Below are positions 21,313 to 32,140 of a stretch of 64,000 nt of DNA, one piece after another. Numbering within the stretch: the first letter of the stretch is position 1; each line of letters begins with the position of its first letter. Origin of the DNA: Buxus sempervirens (Eukaryota > Streptophyta > Magnoliopsida > Buxales > Buxaceae); contig OX387184.1 in assembly GCA_947561395.2 (NCBI GenBank), positions 24,418,766 through 24,482,765 on the forward strand, written 5' to 3'. Both the position numbers and the translations under genes were made by a program. The notes under the pieces were generated by a model that was given only the letters and a program-made list of their open reading frames with translations, did no database searches and was not told the origin of the DNA.

Positions 21313-22954
21313 AATGTATTTGAATTGTATTTGATAAATTTACAAAAATGCTGAACTTCGCACTTCATTTTTTGTCTTGAATTGTGTAGTATACGACACG
21401 CTATTTTCTCCTATTAAAAGATATAGGTCAAGAATCCAATTAAACTAACTAACAATCAATGCCTCTATCTGTTCAGCTTGTTATTGACTTGTATGATTTT
21501 ATTTTCAACAGCATATAGTGTATTTTATTAATGGCAGAGGGTGGAGTAGCTAGGAGGGGTAGAGGCCCTACTAGATGCCTTAATTTACAAAAACTTCGAC
21601 CTGGAGAAAAGTTCAGCATCGATGTAGATGAATTGGGGCAGCCAATTGGACCAAATGCCTCCAAATTGGCTAGTTTTTGTGGGATACTAGCACGTGATAG
21701 ACGTGTTATACCCTTGAACCACTTTGGCTGGCGAGAAGTTACAAATAGGGAGAAGGACCGAGTGTGGTCACTTATAAAGGCAAATAATCTATATTTTAAT
21801 GTAGTTCCTTGCTCAAAATGTTCACATATTTAGTGAATTGGTGTTAACTTTTAAAATTCAATTTGTTATGCACCGTAGGAAAAGTTTGAGGTTGAAGATA
21901 GGTTACGAGATGTTATCATGCAATCAATTAATAAAAAATGGAGGGACTATAAATCCAATTTGAAACTGGACCGTTACGATCCATATAAAACAAATGCTGA
22001 ACGTATAAGTGATCGCCCACCAGATGTGGTGGAGGAGTAGTGGGCAATTATAGTAGAGTACTGGAACTCGCAAAGCGCACAGGTAATTTGTTAATTAGTT
22101 AATATGTCTTCTAAAGCTACTGCATCCTTGTTTATTGACTTTGTATGATTATATGTTGTAGAACGCATCAGCAAGGAATAAAAGTAATTGTGCCAACCAG
22201 ACACTTAGCATATGGCTGGGACAAAGAGCTTTGCCAGGGTCAGAAACGAATAGGTATAACAAATGGCCACTTATTAATGTCTTGATATACTATTATAAAT
22301 CTAGTCACCTCATCAACTTGATGATTGGTCTTCATAGTTTACTTGCACTTCACCTCTTCTAAGTTTGGTCTTAAAAGTTATTCCAAGGAAAATAATAGCA
22401 CTGCAGTTAAAATAATATGTATGATAAGATTAAATGTTTATGTGAATGAGTATTGTATATGAATGCAATGTTTGCGCTCTTTTTTTTTTTGTTTTTAAGT
22501 TCAATGGCTTTATTTTAGACCAATTTGGTCTGGAAAATGCTCTATTTTTAGGGGAGTTGCTGTCGAAATTTGTATTATTTTTTCTTTATTTATCTCTTTC
22601 TTTGCACTTCATTTTTATATTTCTTTATCTTTTTAATCGGGTCAATTGTATTAATGTCTGCTTGTGGATGTTTAAATGATTTATGATGAATTAACACCAT
22701 ACTTTTTTTAGTAGGGATTAGTGGGCCGTGCTGAGACTTTTATAAGAACGCATACTTGAAAAGATGGCACGCCAATCAATGATGAAGTGGCTGACAAGAT
22801 AGTAATTTATTTCCTCTTATTGTAGGTGTAATGGTACAATACGATTAAATTTATTAGCATCTATTTTGATACCTCAATGATTGCATAAATATTTTTTCCA
22901 AGATCAAATGCGAACTATCATGAAACAAGGCACGCCAAATTTGACGACCGAGAT

Positions 22955-25075
22955 GATGTTGTAAAACCCCAGTTTTAGCGAGTATTTATTTAAAAAATTA
23001 ATTAATAAACTTAATTAAAATATTGTGAGTGGAGATTTCGGGCTATCGAGTAGCAAAGGGTAATTTGAAATTTTTATTTAAATTAAGTATGTAAGTATGT
23101 AAAATATAATTAATGGTGATTAAAATTCTTAAATCCAAACTAATACTATTGTTAACATTAATGGAGGGTAAATATGAAATTTCTAAGATTAAGCTAGGGC
23201 GAGCAATAAATCAAATTGGTTAAGTGTGGACCTCTGTATAAATAGGCTGCTAGGTTAAAATTTTGGATCAGGGGAAAGAAACCAAAAGCCAAGCTCTGAT
23301 AACCGGATGGCGAGAGGAAGGAGAAATATTCCAAGGGTGTTACGTAGGGCCGAGCTCAGATCTAATTAGATTTGGATGTTGCGATGGACCTGAGGACATA
23401 GGGCGTTAAATCTTTCTTTCCGGAGGTGATTATCAGAAAGGTTGGAAGCTAGAAGAAATCCTCAATAAATTAGGTGAGTAGCATCCTTTTCCTCAGTGTT
23501 TTGGATTTATTTTCCTAGGATTAGCCGAACTGCATATTTGAGGATGAATGTTAGTTGAACGTGGTTTATTAAAGAAATTTTGAGGCGTGATATGAAGTGT
23601 GTTAGATTAATTTCATTTTGTATTGAATCATCTATTGAATGTGGTAGGATCATAGAAAAATTGTTACAGAGGCTTGAAACTAGGACAATCATCGATATTT
23701 TGAGTTAACAGTGAGTCGTAAAAATACAGGGAGTGTCCGCTGAGCTGCTGCCAACCTTTTTCTCCTCAGCGGCTGCTTAGTGCAAGTCAATTTTTGGATC
23801 CACCGACCTGGCACCAACTAAGCCGAGGTCAGCGCAACCTTCTCTTTTTCCAGGGAATGTGTGACTGCCCATTTTGAACCCATTTTTGATACTTTGAGGC
23901 TTAAACCTCTTAGCCAAAAACCATATTTGGATGTTAGAAGTATTTTAATCTGCCCCAAACACTTGGAGATCTTTGGGTAAATTAGTGGTGGGTTTTATGA
24001 GTTTCCAAAGTGATATTCGAAGGACTGTTGTAGTCTTATTACTGTTCTTGATACTTAAATTAGTATTATAGTTCTATCCATGCTTTACAAATATTTTCTG
24101 GGTTGTGCACTTGGTTTAACTTGAGTTTTAACGGATTGCAAGGTGTTGAACCGGATTATAAAAATTGTCTTTGTGTGAGTAAATGATTATACTATTGGTA
24201 TGGATTTGTGTTTTTGGGTTAGAATGTTTACTGAAGTTCCATGAGTTATGTTTCTGGTCCGGAGTGACCTGTGTTGAGTTGTATTATAATATACATGATG
24301 ATGGAAATGGTTGGTCTAATATGTTGACAGTGGTGAGTTTATGCGATTGTTTTCTATTTTGGTTTAGCTTCACCTGGATCCATGTCTAAGCTTAGTAATG
24401 TGATGGTATTGTTTGTTAGTGTAATTGCATGACCTTGTGTGTTGCCACGACCTGTATAGAGCAGCCAGAAACCCTGAGTAGGCCTGGTTGTCAATGCCGA
24501 AACCCGAGGAGTAGGCCGGCATTGGATGACGAACCCCTGAGTAAACCGTCATTTCAGAATTCTGAAACCCTGAGTAGGCCGGAATTGTGTACATGGAGGT
24601 GTGGATGTCTCCTTGGCATATCAATTAACCAATTTAAACAATAGGCATGACATTGACCATTCGTTGTTTAATCGGCATTGTGGTTGGTCTATGATTGGAA
24701 ACTGTTATTGAGATGTTGGTTTTCAATTTCGGAGATTATCTCTATTGATTATTTGTGCTGGTTATTTATCGTGGCATGTTTATAACTGAGGATAACTATT
24801 TCTGCATGCATATGCTATTCGCTGAGATATTCGTATCTCATTCTATTGTTTTCGTTTTGTTTTCAGATACTCTTGGAGAGCTCGATACTTGCTGGTAGTT
24901 ATTTGGACATGTGAGTTTATTTCAGTTGGGATTATTTTAGCGCACTCTGTTATATAGTTATTGTTATATTCATGTTTTTCTTTCACTCTGATATTGCGAT
25001 CCTGTGTTACATGCTAACCTCTGGAGACATGTTAAGGTTTAACTACGTAACTCGGATTTGGGGCATTACAAATGT
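22955..25075 (+). mobile_element. Second Tekay-type solo LTR, inserted in a CACTA exon
   Basis: The LTR is 22960-25070 (2111 bp). It begins TGTAAAACCCCAG and ends GGGGCATTACA. Flanks are GATGT (22955-22959) and AATGT (25071-25075), a 5-bp target duplication with one change. A TATAAATA box near 23238 sets the plus orientation. It shares the hairpin array and the last 270 bp with the solo LTR at 10950-13705 but is clearly diverged from it. The altered duplication suggests it is older than the first. Confidence 0.82.
24460..24593 (+). repeat. Hairpin array with GAAACCCTGAGTAGGCC loop, copy in second solo LTR
   Basis: The same four-hairpin series as at 12702. Here the second stem is AATGCC with GGCATT, where the other LTR has AATGCA with TGCATT, and the fourth is AATTCT with GGAATT, where the others have TTTCC/GGAAC and ATATCC/GGATAT. 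Changes on one arm are matched on the other while the loop is almost constant. Confidence 0.85.
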
Positions 25076-25879
25076 ATATACCCAAGTCATGGGGCATAAC
25101 ACACATGGCAAGGTGCGGTGTTGTGGGCTAGACCACACTCCCACTAGGCTGTGGGGTAGCGCATCCTCGAGTACGTCATCTCAGTATGTCGATATGGATG
25201 AGTTTAATAGGATGTGAGAACAATTGCAACGTATGGAAGAGCGGCTAGAAGAGGAGAGGCGACAACAAGAAAAAATTGAAGCAACTGTTGCACAACATGC
25301 CAGAGAATTTGCAGAGTTTAGAAACTTAATGGCGAGTAACCTTCAAACACAGGTATTATATAAATGCCTCAAAAAATACATATAGCACAAGATCATATCA
25401 ACTTTATATTTAAATACCACACTTAATGATCTTTGTTACAATGTATAGCCTCCTGGCGAAACTTCTGCAAATGACAATCCTCCTCGGGATTTTAGCTAGA
25501 CACTCTTATTATTTGAGGTGAGTAATACAAGATAGCTTCGGTCCTATATATATATTTTGGCTAAATTGATTTGTCTACTTATGATTTTAGAATTCAAAAT
25601 TATTATATTACTGATGCATGATTCATTGCTATTTTCATGTAGGGCTATTAAATTGATACGAGTTACAATCTCACTTGTTAATGGAAACCACCAATTTACT
25701 TTTATTTAGTTTAATTTATATGACACGCATGTTTGCAGTACTTTAATTGTACTGGAATCTCTTCTAATTCAATTTGTTTTTGTAATTCTCTTGTTCTATT
25801 TATTATAAAATTTTCCACGAAATCAGGTATTTTACAGGATTTTCTATGGCATTAATTATAGATTTTATGTTTGCAGGTA

Positions 25880-26349
25880 TAGGTCTTTAGCAGCGGTAGC
25901 AATCTCCGCGTAAACCATGAAACATAATGTGGTTTCACGGCGGTAGCTACCGCCCCAAAATATATAGCAAGTATTAGCGGCGAGAAGTATCACCTCTAAT
26001 AAATAAATGGAAGCACGTGAGGTTTTTAGCAACGGTAATTACCGCCAATGATACTACGTATTAGCGGCGGGAATTATTTCCACCGTTAATATTTTCTTAT
26101 TAAGCGGCGGTAGTTAGCGTCGGTAAAACGACTTTTGGCGGCACTAGTTACCGCCACCAAAGGCGCGTTGACTATTTCTCAGAATTGCCGGCGGTAAATT
26201 TCGTACCACCGTTGAGACTGTCACAAATTGGTTTAGCTGCTGGGTATTAAGTGGCGGGAGGCTTTACTGCCGCTTAAAGATTTAACAGCGATAATCCGAC
26301 TTTTACCGGCGGTAGGTTACCGCCAGTAAAAGTCCCAATTTTGGTAGTG
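25880..26349 (+). repeat. CACTA 3' subterminal repeat array and terminus
   Basis: About a dozen copies of GGCGGTA and TACCGCC in both senses, including the perfect 16-bp palindrome GGCGGTAGCTACCGCC at 25939-25954, GGTAATTACC near 26034, and GGCGGTAGGTTACCGCC near 26310. The array runs to the terminus CCAATTTTGGTAGTG. Such subterminal arrays bind the accessory transposase protein in En/Spm-type elements. Confidence 0.85.
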
Positions 26350-26500
26350 ATTGGTGAATTAGATGCTTTATCTTCTGCACTCTGATATTAACTGGAATTG
26401 TTTGAATTTAAATGTCTAGTATTTAGTTGCTTTGGGGCAGTAGCAGTTCAGGTACGGGTTTGGAGCATGTTTTGCATACACCCGGATCCAAGGTGTTACA
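26350..26500 (+). mobile_element. 3' end of the outer Tekay-type LTR
   Basis: After the CACTA terminus the sequence has GCACTCTGATATTAACTGG, as in the other Tekay LTRs (TTCACTCTGATATTGCG), and runs to CCCGGATCCAAGGTGTTACA at 26500. It is the right end matching the LTR start at 15132. Confidence 0.6.
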
Positions 26501-26530
26501 ATTCACTTGATCATGCTTAATACTATAAGG

Positions 26531-27309
26531 CTTACGAGCATGGTTTAACGGACCGGTATTATCGGCCGGTCCGTACCAGGATCGGATGATCCTGGTCAGG
26601 TATTTTGGTCCGAGATCATCCCATTCATCGGATGGTAACAACTTAGGCGATCCCGAGTTGGGACTGGACCATCCGAGTTGGAACGGAATAGACGGTACCA
26701 TTCCAACTCTTTGTTGTCTCTAATTTAGTTAAAAATATATATATAGAAGTACCCACATCACAATTTTTAGGCTTTGCCTGCAAAGCTTTTTACTTAGCTG
26801 ACAGGAGAGGGGCTGTGACGTCAGGTCCCTATCCTGTCAAAAAGGCTTTTGATTTTTTAGGAAAAAAAGGGGAAAAAAAAACGAAACCTGTGTTCAATGC
26901 ATTGAGAGAAGAGGAGAGAGGGAGGGAGTGAGGAAGAAGATGAGAGGGAGGGAACAAGATGAGATCATGAGAGACAAAAGGAGAGGGAGAGAGACCAAGA
27001 GAGAGAAAGAGAGAGGGAAGGAACGAGACAGAGAGAGTGTGTGAGAGAGGAAGGGAAGGGGATTTAGAGAGAGACAAAGGGAGTGATGAGGGAGGAAGAC
27101 CAAGACTTGAAGAGGGAGGAGAATGAGACCTGAAAGAGAGAGAGAGCGAAGGAAAGAGAGATATAGAGAAGATTTACTTGGGTAGTGCTATAATGGAGTA
27201 CTAGCAGTGGGATGAAATGGCGGAATCAGTGCAACGTTTTAACTTTAATCCTTTTTTGGGATTGGCCGGTCCAATCTCTGGTTCCGGTCTAGAAAACCTT
27301 GCCTACGAG
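26531..27309. mobile_element. Non-autonomous hAT-like element with 8-bp target duplication
   Basis: The element is 26539-27301 (763 bp). It begins CATGGTTTAACGGACCGG and ends so that the complement reads CAAGGTTTTCTAGACCGG: imperfect terminal inverted repeats with the shared core C-A-x-GGTTT...ACCGG. Flanks are CTTACGAG (26531-26538) and CCTACGAG (27302-27309), an 8-bp duplication with one change. Inside is a purine-rich GAGAGG tract (26880-27170) and no coding frame of note. Eight-base duplication and CA-GG ends fit the hAT superfamily. Confidence 0.7.
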
Positions 27310-29371
27310 TAAATGGGAATGTAGACCTGTGGACCAAGATAAAAACGAACAATCTGTGAAAATGCGAGTGTGATTAATTGAGGTAGAAGCAGGGAGATAA
27401 AAGAATAAAGATCAAAAGAAGATGAGAACTTACCTGATGTTTGTGAACATCGGCGGCGAACTCTCTGAGGCGAAATGACTTCGGTGACAATCGTGGTATA
27501 AATATTAATTAGGTTAAAAGGTTGAAAAGGGGGTGAAGATCGAACATAGGGCCTAAGTTTTTTTTTTTTTAAATGGACCGGTTGGTTCATTTTTGGGCGG
27601 TTCATACGAACCAAAATTTTGAATATAAAACCGTATATGGACCATATATCAAGGGGCGAAATGGGTATTTTAAGTCTTCTGACATTTGAAATGGGGTATC
27701 TGGTCTCTTTTCTTTATAAAAAAAACAGTGTAAAGTAGGTATTTAATAGCTAGGGTAGTATTTTGTGAAAAAAAGTTTTGAAAGCAAGGGTGTACGGTAA
27801 TTTTCCCTACAAATAATACAACTTTTCAAAAGATAAGGGTAACATCCACTGATTTGACCCTTCTAGGCAGCATTGGTTGAATCTAAAATGTGGGGCCTAC
27901 ATGAGTTTTGAGGTGTGGAGGAGAATTAATAAGGATTTAGATGTAGTCACTGGGTGAGGTCCAAATCAAAGAAAAAAACGTCATAAACGACATAATTTAG
28001 ACGATTTGCACAGACTCCTCAATGATTGTGCTAATAGAGGAGAGATTTTTTTCTTGATGAAGTGACAATGGCTCAGTGTTATCTAATTATATGTTCAAAG
28101 TAATGACAAACAATATCATCACTACAAAGGCTATGCATAGAGGATATAAATAAGGGGATTTTTTGCTCCTTATACAAGGGATTAATCGAGTATCCATTCC
28201 ATACATCTCAAGACCCTTTTTATAGGCTCTAGAGTGATAAATATGGGAAACAAAATACAATGCATACTGAAAGAGGTATATGGAGTACATAAATGTGGAA
28301 TTTCAAAGAGATGTATTCTTAAAGAGGTGCAAGTTCAATGTTTCCCAATGGTCATCCATATTTAATGGATTCATAACATCTTTTAACATGTTTACGAGGT
28401 AAGAGTTCTAGTGTGGTCCGGCGGAACCTTTCAGGTTATCCTTTTTTTTTTTTTTTTTTTTGATAAAGGCCTTGCCTAGACAATTTCATTCCAAAAGAAC
28501 ACTGTTACACTAGCAGAGGCCGCACTCATATACATACACATTGAACAAACAACAAAGGCCAGAGCCACATAAACAGAAACTGAACAAAAGCATATAAAAA
28601 TATGCACTAAACCAAATCCAACGATTGGGCTATAGCATGACATTAATATATCCGCAGACTCTTAAAAAATCGTTTTATAGCAATGATGTGATATGGTTTT
28701 TTTTTTTTTTTTTAAAGTTTTTTAAGGTATATCTAGTAAGCATAGCACCGGTGCATGGCTTTCTAAATCCCAAATCCATGAAAATTAAGAATAATTAACA
28801 AAACAATTCGTTTATATTTTTGAATTTTAAAATTATCATCCGATACTTATGATTGAATCTTTTGATATGTAAAGATTATATTTCTTGAGATTCCAAATTA
28901 TACTCTCTCATGATAAAAATGAAGTGTGATTCTGAAATTTAAGAGTCTAGAATAACCTCTTTTTGTATTATTATCTTTTTCTTATGAATCGTGAATTTCA
29001 AAATTCTTTGATAAGTTTTTTGTAAGAAGCTCAAACTGAATTACTAGAAAATTTTGCCTTTTGTTATTAAACTAATAACAAATGAAACACAACAGTAATA
29101 AGAATTACTATTTCATTATCAAAAAAAAAAATAAATAAATAATTACTATTTATTTATATTACTTTAAATCAATTTTTAACAAAATAAATTAAATTAACTT
29201 AATCATTTCCCTCAAATGCAAATCATGTGATAAAAAGAGAAGTGATCATATTTTGATGCATTTAATTAACAACTTTCATTGTCTTACTATTTTCGCCTCT
29301 ATGAACTCCTTTGTTCCGGTGCAGTGTTAGATGAAAAAAACATGTTAAATTTAAAACAATATGCTTAGCAC
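27310..29371. other. Anonymous AT-rich intergenic DNA with poly-T tracts
   Basis: No gene recognised. A 21-nt poly-T run near 28441-28461 is followed by GATAAAGGCCTTGCCTAGAC, which looks like the reverse complement of a retroposon 3' tail (poly-A on the minus strand), but neither element length nor target duplication could be set. A second poly-T run lies near 28697-28713. Confidence 0.4.
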
Positions 29372-29639
29372 GGGTAAAACGGGATGAAATAGTCAGCCGC
29401 CGGATTGGTGCGGCAGATGATGCAGCACCGTTGGATGCTGTCATGTGTAGTATCCAACGGCAGTTGCTATCTTCACATTTTTCAATGTGAACTTACTTTT
29501 CACATTGAGTAGCAGCTACTGTTGGATAATGGATACTACACGTAGAACATTCAACGGTGGCTGCATCGTCTGCCGTACCAACCCGACAGCAGACATGCCA
29601 CACCAGCCCGACAGCAGATGATTTCAACCCGGGTAAAAC
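29372..29639. mobile_element. Mutator-type MITE, 250 bp, 9-bp target duplication GGGTAAAAC
   Basis: Element 29381-29630 flanked by GGGTAAAAC on both sides (29372-29380 and 29631-29639). It begins GGGATGAAAT and ends ATTTCAACCC. Long imperfect inverted arms pair CGGCAGATGATGCAGCACC with the complement of GGTGGCTGCATCGTCTGCCG, and GTGTAGTATCCAACGG with its complement, leaving a short AT-rich centre that is itself dyad-symmetric (TTCACATT...AATGTGAA). Exact 9-bp duplication and GGG ends indicate a Mutator-like origin. It ends about 200 bp upstream of the TATA box of the methyltransferase gene. Confidence 0.85.
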
Positions 29640-29832
29640 ATCTTAGTGGCAGAGACCAATGCACGTCGTCTGCAGCGGCCGGTGTAAACAGCAAGACACA
29701 TAACTGTGGGCCCCACTGTAATGTCTCTTGTTGTTTACAAAAATGCTGCAGAGGATGAGAGGCCGGCGGAGACAGGAGGCAGATTGCGCCGTTGATCTAG
29801 TACAAGTACAATAGGTGCTCTCCACTGGTTTC

Positions 29833-29840
29833 TATAAATA
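29833..29840 (+). promoter_or_regulatory. TATA box of the O-methyltransferase gene
   Basis: TATAAATA lies 87-94 bp upstream of the start codon at 29927, the normal spacing for a plant promoter with a short 5' leader. Transcription would start near 29865. Confidence 0.65.
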
Positions 29841-31295
29841 GGAGATGAGTTTTCCACCATTTTTCCATTCCTCTGCTCTTAAACCTTTTCCCTCATCCAT
29901 CCACAGCACCCCACCAGATTTCTGACATGGGTTCAGTCCATATTGAAGGCAATGAAGAGGAAAGCTACGCGTCAGCCATGGTTCTTTCAGGGGCTTCAGT
30001 TCTGCCCATGGTGTTGAGAGCATCAATCGAGCTCAATTTGCCGGAGATCATGGCGAGAGCAGGACCAAATGCTTTGCTCTCACCCACCGAAATCGCTTCT
30101 CAGCTGGGCACACACAACCCAGATGCTCCAAGAGTCCTTGATCGCCTTCTCCGTTTCCTTACTTGCTACTCTGTTCTCAGATGCGTTGCCGACGACGCTC
30201 AAGGCCAGAGGCGCTATGGCTTGGGTCCTGTCTGCAAGTTCCTCACTCCGAACCAGGATGGTGCGTCTCTTGCACATCTTCTGCTATTTGTTCAAGACAA
30301 GGTCTTCACAGAAAGCTGGTATTGTGTACTGTTCCATTTTCATTCTTTATGAGACTGGTCTTTAGAATATATATGAAGCAGTTTTTAGTGTTTTAAGAGT
30401 GCATCTAGAATCATATTAATGCAACTCCTTTCAGGTACCACTTAAAAGATGCAATCCTAGAGGGTGGAAGTTCTTTCAACAGGGCTCATGGGATGACACC
30501 GTTTGAATACTCTAGTAGAGATGCTAGGTTCAATAGTCTTCTCAACCTGGCCATGGCAAACCCCACCACCATGACTATCAAAAAGATGCTTGAGACATAC
30601 AAGGGATTTGAAGGGCTTAAAGAGGTGGTAGATGTGGGTGGTGGGATTGGAACGGCGCTTCATATGATAACTTCCAAGTACCCACATGTCAAGGGTATTA
30701 ATTTTGATTTGCCTCACGTGGTAGCGGACGCACCATCTTATACTGGTACTCATTGATTTTCCTTCATATATATGAATCAATAAGACTCTTAATGTTTCTA
30801 ACCCAATTGTATTGATCATGTTCAAGTCATTTAACATGGCACATAATTTAGTTTACTGTTTACTGCCATTTTGGGCTTGAGTTGGCAGCCCCCTTCTGTT
30901 GGCTAGCTTCACCCAAAATAAGCAAACCAAAAGGGTAAATCTATTTGATATTTACAGTCAACCATGCCCTTGTGTTCCTGCTACCCTACAATGAGAAAGA
31001 TAGAGAGGAGACTGATACATTAAATATATTCATGATTATATGGTTTAAATGTGGTGCAGGTGTGGAGCATCTTGGGGGAGATATGTTTGTGAGCATCCCA
31101 AGAGCTGAAGCCATTTTTTTGAAGGTAACGTTTTGTAAAAAAAAAAGTTTTTAGTTGCTTTTTGTTTGTGTGTGTTTTTTTTAAGTAGACATTTGGGATA
31201 TGGATTGAGGATGTTTGATCCAGATGTTGGAAATGACATCCATTGACTTTAACCGCTGGAATAAGCCACTGCCCTTATCTATACATTAAGCGAAT

Positions 31296-31377
31296 GGGGG
31301 GTGGCGATTGACGTGTCACCCCCCCGTTGCTTCGGAGGCTCGGGACAGCCTCGGGTGCTTCGGCGTTCCCGAGCCTC
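31296..31377 (+). other. Two stem-loops just inside the Helitron 5' end
   Basis: First stem GGGGGGTG (31296-31303) with CACCCCCC (31317-31324). Second stem GAGGCTCGGGA (31335-31345) with TCCCGAGCCTC (31367-31377), an 11-bp perfect stem whose loop contains TCGG repeats. Helitron hairpins are usually noted only at the 3' end; strong structures 20-100 bp from the 5' end are unusual. Confidence 0.75.
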
Positions 31378-31734
31378 GCAAGAAATCAGAAAAAAAAAAG
31401 CGGTCGTAATTTTTTATTTTGGTTTAAAACGGCAAAACTAATTCAGATTCAGTGTTTAAGTTTTTTTGTAATTTTAAATCAGTCATATCATCTTATAAAA
31501 CGACAATTTTTGCCGCAACTTTTGACTTTTCGGTTTTTAAAAATAATTTAAATTTAGTCATTAAGTTTTTATATTTCCAGATGAGGTATAACCAATTCGT
31601 AACTTTTGACCTTTTTTTTTTCTTCGGTTTAAAACGACAAAACTAATTTAGATTTAGTCATTTAAGTTTATAAACAATCTTTATTCCTCTCTTTCTCTCT
31701 TCTCGCGTCCTCCGGCGTCTTCTCCCGTTTCTTC

Positions 31735-32140
31735 CTCTTCTCGCGTCCTCCGGCATCTTCTCCGTTGTTCCAGAACCCAGCGCAAAAAACTGTAAATCAA
31801 CTCTCTTTCTCTCTCATCTTCCCTCTCCAGTCGAAACCCCACATCTCTTCTCTCTCTTTCAATTCGCCGGCGACCCCCACCCCCTCTTTCCCCTCTGTTG
31901 CTCTCTCGCAACCCCATCCTCTCCTTTCTCTCTTTCTCCACTCTATTCCTCTTTTCTTGAACTCTTCTCGCGTCCTCCGGCGTCTTCTCGGTTGTTCCAG
32001 AACCCAGCCCAAAAAACTGCAAAATCAACTCTCTTTCTCTCTCATCTTCCCTCTCCTGTCGAAACCCCACATCTCTTCTCTCTCTTTCAATTCGCCGGCG
32101 ACCCCCACCCCCTCTATTCCTATTTTCAATTCGCCGGCGA
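31735..32140 (+). repeat. Direct duplication of about 170 bp, step 227 bp, in the Helitron 5' region
   Basis: GTTGTTCCAGAACCCAGC occurs at 31764 and 31991, and both are followed by AAAAAACTG, CAACTCTCTTTCTCTC, CGAAACCCCACATCTC and TTCGCCGGCGACCCCCACC. The pyrimidine-rich text resembles a plant 5' leader, so it could be a duplicated promoter/leader or a captured fragment. Confidence 0.75.

Larger units (their letters stand above)
21531..25498 (+). pseudogene. CACTA second gene (Transposase_24/TNP1-like), interrupted
   Basis: Exon-like blocks with plant splice sites: 21531 to about 21802 (MAEGGVARRGRGPTRCLNLQ, RVIPLNHFGWREV); 21880-22082 (EKFEVEDRLRDVIMQSINKK, WRDYKSNLKLDRYDPYKTN), ending at a donor; 22162-22252 (ARNKSNCANQTLSIWLGQ); 22715-22801 (GRAETFIRTHT); and a block from about 22913 that is cut by a solo LTR at 22960 and resumes at 25071 (VYTQVMGHNTHGKVRCCGLD), with a Glu/Arg-rich coiled coil near 25205-25340; last block 25449-25498. 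In-frame stops occur in at least three blocks (TAG in the second, TGA in the fourth, TGA after DEFNRM). The VYAQVMG-type motif is typical of the plant Transposase_24 family. Non-functional. Confidence 0.75.
20713..26349 (+). mobile_element. CACTA (En/Spm) DNA transposon, 3' half
   Basis: It contains the C-terminal end of a TNP2-type transposase (20713-21312), a second multi-exon gene (21531-25498), a subterminal repeat array, and a right terminus CCAATTTTGGTAGTG at 26349, whose complement begins CACTACCAAAATTGG. The left terminus and most of the TNP2 gene are missing, replaced by the Tekay body. It is interrupted at 22960-25070 by a solo LTR. It cannot move by itself. Confidence 0.82.
15127..26505 (+). 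mobile_element. Outer Tekay-type LTR ends enclosing a nest of elements
   Basis: TGTAAGACCCC starts at 15132 after ACTCA; an LTR end (GGTGTTACA) lies at 26492-26500 and is followed by ATTCA. The flanks also continue one another: ...CAGTTACTCA on the left and ATTCACTTGATC on the right, as in the undisturbed copy at 14930 (CAGTTACTCACTTGAC). The two ends therefore belong to one insertion. Between them lie the left LTR part (15132 to about 16585), a decayed Tekay body ending at 20712, the 3' half of a CACTA element (20713-26349) and a solo LTR. A deletion must have joined the left LTR to the inner Tekay body. All LTR parts are fossils. Confidence 0.6.

Noticed and set aside
26829-27103. Ser/Leu/Pro-rich minus-strand frames in the hAT-like element.
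   Set aside because: They are the complement of a GAGAGG purine tract; no protein signal beyond composition.
28431-28650. Poly-T followed by GATAAAGGCCTTGCCTAG considered as a LINE or SINE.
   Set aside because: No second end, no target duplication and no coding sequence could be seen, so it is only mentioned in the intergenic entry.
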